From an uncultured Eisenbergiella sp. (GTDB lineage Bacteria > Bacillota > Clostridia > Lachnospirales > Lachnospiraceae): a stretch of DNA of 6,831 nt. The DNA lies in contig CARDPF010000175.1 of NCBI GenBank assembly GCA_948960675.1, positions 1 through 6,831 on the forward strand, given 5' to 3'. Each line of letters begins with the position of its first letter. Within the stretch, counting starts at the first letter, position 1. Shown here one piece after another: positions 5,289-6,831 of the stretch. The notes beneath the pieces were generated by a model. The model was not told the DNA's origin and did not search any database. It saw only the letters and a list, made by a program, of their open reading frames with translations. Position numbers and translations under genes: made by a program.

Positions 5289-6803
5289 TCACGTAATCAT
5301 ATTTTTCAGCTTTTGCCTGTCCGTCTTTCCGTTGGCATTTAGGGGTATGGAATCCAGTACCACCACCCTGCCCGGCAGCATGTAGGACGATACTTTGGCC
5401 TTCAGCAGGCTCTGTATTTCCCTTGCGCATGCCTGCACACCCGCTGCCAATTCGCAAAACAGCCAAATTCTGTCCTTCTCACCGTCGTACGCACAGCCAC
5501 ACTTTTCGACCTGCCACAGGGACAAGGCTGCCGCTTCGATTTCCCCCAGTTCAATCCTGTGCCCCATATGTTTGATTTGAAAATCCCGTCTCGTCTCAAA
5601 AACAAGGTTTCCCCGCGCGTCATAATGCGCCATGTCGCCTGTCCTTAAATAGCGTTTCCCACCGTTTCCGTCCAGATCCAATACCGGAAAAGAATGCGCC
5701 GTTTTTTGCGGATCCCTAAAATATTCCCGTGCCAAAGCCTTGGACGCTATGTAGATTTCCCCGCAGACATTTTTCTCCCTGACCGGTTTGCCATCCGCCA
5801 AAAGGGCAACATAGCAGTTGGAAAAAGGCTTCCCGATGGGAATCATGTCCTGTTCCCCCAAAACCTCCTCCCGGTCGATTTCATAAAAGCAGGCCACTCC
5901 GGCAATTTCGGAAGAACCGTACAAATTTACATATTTTACATCCGGCAAAGCTTCCCGCCACCGGTTCAGCTGTTTGACCGCAAAAACCTCCCCGACAAAA
6001 AAGACGGCTTTAAGGGTCGATGGCTTCACTTCCGTAAAAGTGCGCATTTGCGTCACGATGCCCAGCGCAGACGGCACCCAGGAAATTACCGAGACTTTCC
6101 GTTCATTCATATAAGCGATCAGCCGTACCGGAAAAGAAAACAGGGGCGTGGGCAGAATTTCCAAAGTCGCCCCAATCCGAAGGGACAAATACAAATCTTT
6201 CGCTGACGCGTCAAAGAAAAACGGCGTTTGATTCCCTATGACCTCATGCCCCCCAAAAGAAAACGTCTTTACGAAAGCCTCCACAAAATCCACCATGGCC
6301 CCATGGGTTTTCAACACTCCTTTGGGGATCCCTGTGGAACCGGATGTGTATACCATATACATCGGCCTTTCCCAAGCCCCACCCTCCCGACTGCCTGCAT
6401 CCCAACCGGCCGTTTCCGTCCCTTTTTGCCCCGTTTCCGTCAGGTCATGGCAGATACCGGCAAGCCCAGCGTTTACACTCCCCCTGTCTTTTGCAAGCAG
6501 GATCCGCATTCCGCAGTCTTTCACGATCTTTTCCAGTTTTTCTTCCGGCTGTCCCGGATCCAGGGGAACATAATAATTTCCGCTGCACAAAATGCCAAAA
6601 AACAAAACCGGCGTATAAATATCACGCGTTGCCCACACGCCGACCGGCCCGTCTTTACTTTCCTGCTGCGCCACAAAGCCGCCGACCTTAAGGGACAGCT
6701 CCCACAATTCCCGGTAAGATATCTTTTCCTTCTCATCCGCCAGCGCAATTCTGTCAGGATACCGGGAGGCGGCGTTACGCAGATATTCTATCACATTGTC
6801 CAT
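5289..6803 (-). CDS. DltA-like amino acid adenylating ligase (loads the acyl carrier protein)
   Basis: A 504-residue ANL-superfamily adenylation enzyme, about the length of DltA (D-alanine:carrier protein ligase). Seen: phosphate-binding loop YTSGSTGIPKG at 152-162; FDAS at 197-200, whose Asp198 corresponds to the Asp that holds the substrate amino group in amino-acid-activating members; YGSSE at 295-299; RTGD at 387-390; GHRIELGEIE at 414-423; and the C-terminal NGK with the presumed catalytic Lys493. From the family: it makes an aminoacyl-AMP in the cytoplasm and transfers the acyl group to the carrier's phosphopantetheine. The next gene is that carrier, 13 bases away. The core reads FFVGE at 268-272, where DltA has a Cys before GE, so D-alanine is not certain. 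Residues 121-146 form a Gly/Glu/Thr-rich loop before the phosphate loop. The start is set by AAAGGAG just upstream. The adenylating ligase call is firm; the exact substrate is unknown. Confidence 0.92.
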   Translation of the reverse strand: MDNVIEYLRNAASRYPDRIALADEKEKISYRELWELSLKVGGFVAQQESKDGPVGVWATRDIYTPVLFFGILCSGNYYVPLDPGQPEEKLEKIVKDCGMRILLAKDRGSVNAGLAGICHDLTETGQKGTETAGWDAGSREGGAWERPMYMVYTSGSTGIPKGVLKTHGAMVDFVEAFVKTFSFGGHEVIGNQTPFFFDASAKDLYLSLRIGATLEILPTPLFSFPVRLIAYMNERKVSVISWVPSALGIVTQMRTFTEVKPSTLKAVFFVGEVFAVKQLNRWREALPDVKYVNLYGSSEIAGVACFYEIDREEVLGEQDMIPIGKPFSNCYVALLADGKPVREKNVCGEIYIASKALAREYFRDPQKTAHSFPVLDLDGNGGKRYLRTGDMAHYDARGNLVFETRRDFQIKHMGHRIELGEIEAAALSLWQVEKCGCAYDGEKDRIWLFCELAAGVQACAREIQSLLKAKVSSYMLPGRVVVLDSIPLNANGKTDRQKLKNMIT

Positions 6804-6806
6804 AAT

Positions 6807-6813
6807 CTCCTTT
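6807..6813 (-). promoter_or_regulatory. Ribosome binding site of the ligase gene
   Basis: AAAGGAG on the minus strand ends three bases before the ATG at 6803. A second purine run, AGGGGA at 6815-6820, lies 11 bases from the start. Only 28 bases of upstream sequence are visible, and no promoter can be recognised in them. A TAA on the minus strand (6820-6822) could end a preceding gene, but this cannot be decided from the window. Confidence 0.6.
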
Positions 6814-6831
6814 ATCCCCTTAGCAAATTTT

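Noticed and set aside
2378..6803. Standard dlt operon for D-alanylation of lipoteichoic acid
   Set aside because: Gene order differs, dltX is absent, the shuttle motif appears fused to the MBOAT, the ligase pocket lacks the Cys, and glycosyltransferases follow directly.

Overview
The window is one tightly packed block of genes, all on the minus strand, so transcription runs from the right edge to the left. The mixed base composition, AGGAGG-type ribosome binding sites, short overlaps and Dlt-type proteins suggest a Gram-positive Firmicute. The feel of the proteins points to Clostridia/Lachnospiraceae, but that is inference and no taxonomic marker gene is present.

Layout in transcription order: (1) an adenylation-domain ligase of the DltA type, 6803-5289; (2) a DltC-type acyl carrier protein, 5275-5045; (3) an AlgI/DltB-type membrane O-acyltransferase (MBOAT) starting at 5034; (4) an SGNH-type, DltD-like membrane-anchored protein, 3436-2378; (5) a family-4-like glycosyltransferase, 2405-1326; (6) a second family-4-like glycosyltransferase, 1277-183. 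Positions 1-182 carry no gene I can identify. Gaps are 10-48 bases or overlaps, so this looks like one operon. It probably extends beyond the right edge, because no room for a promoter is left there.

The first four genes form a complete acyl-transfer path. The ligase activates a small carboxylate, probably an amino acid, and loads it on the carrier protein. The MBOAT moves it across the membrane, and the SGNH protein passes it to a polymer. With two glycosyltransferases directly downstream, the likely acceptor is a cell-surface polysaccharide made by this locus rather than lipoteichoic acid. There is no dltX microprotein. Instead, the full-length MBOAT reading ends in F-M-Y-A-Q-F, which fits the C-terminal tyrosine 'acyl shuttle' hexapeptide known from DltX and from MBOATs that carry it fused.

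The most striking point is that the MBOAT gene is frameshifted exactly at a perfect 13-bp tandem duplication (3788-3800 and 3801-3813). Removing one copy restores a continuous 532-residue protein with an uninterrupted conserved linker and the shuttle motif at its end. With two copies, translation stops at residue 449. The catalytic histidine is kept, but the last three membrane segments and the shuttle tyrosine are lost. This could be a reversible on/off switch for polysaccharide acylation, a fresh loss-of-function mutation, or a sequencing/assembly error.
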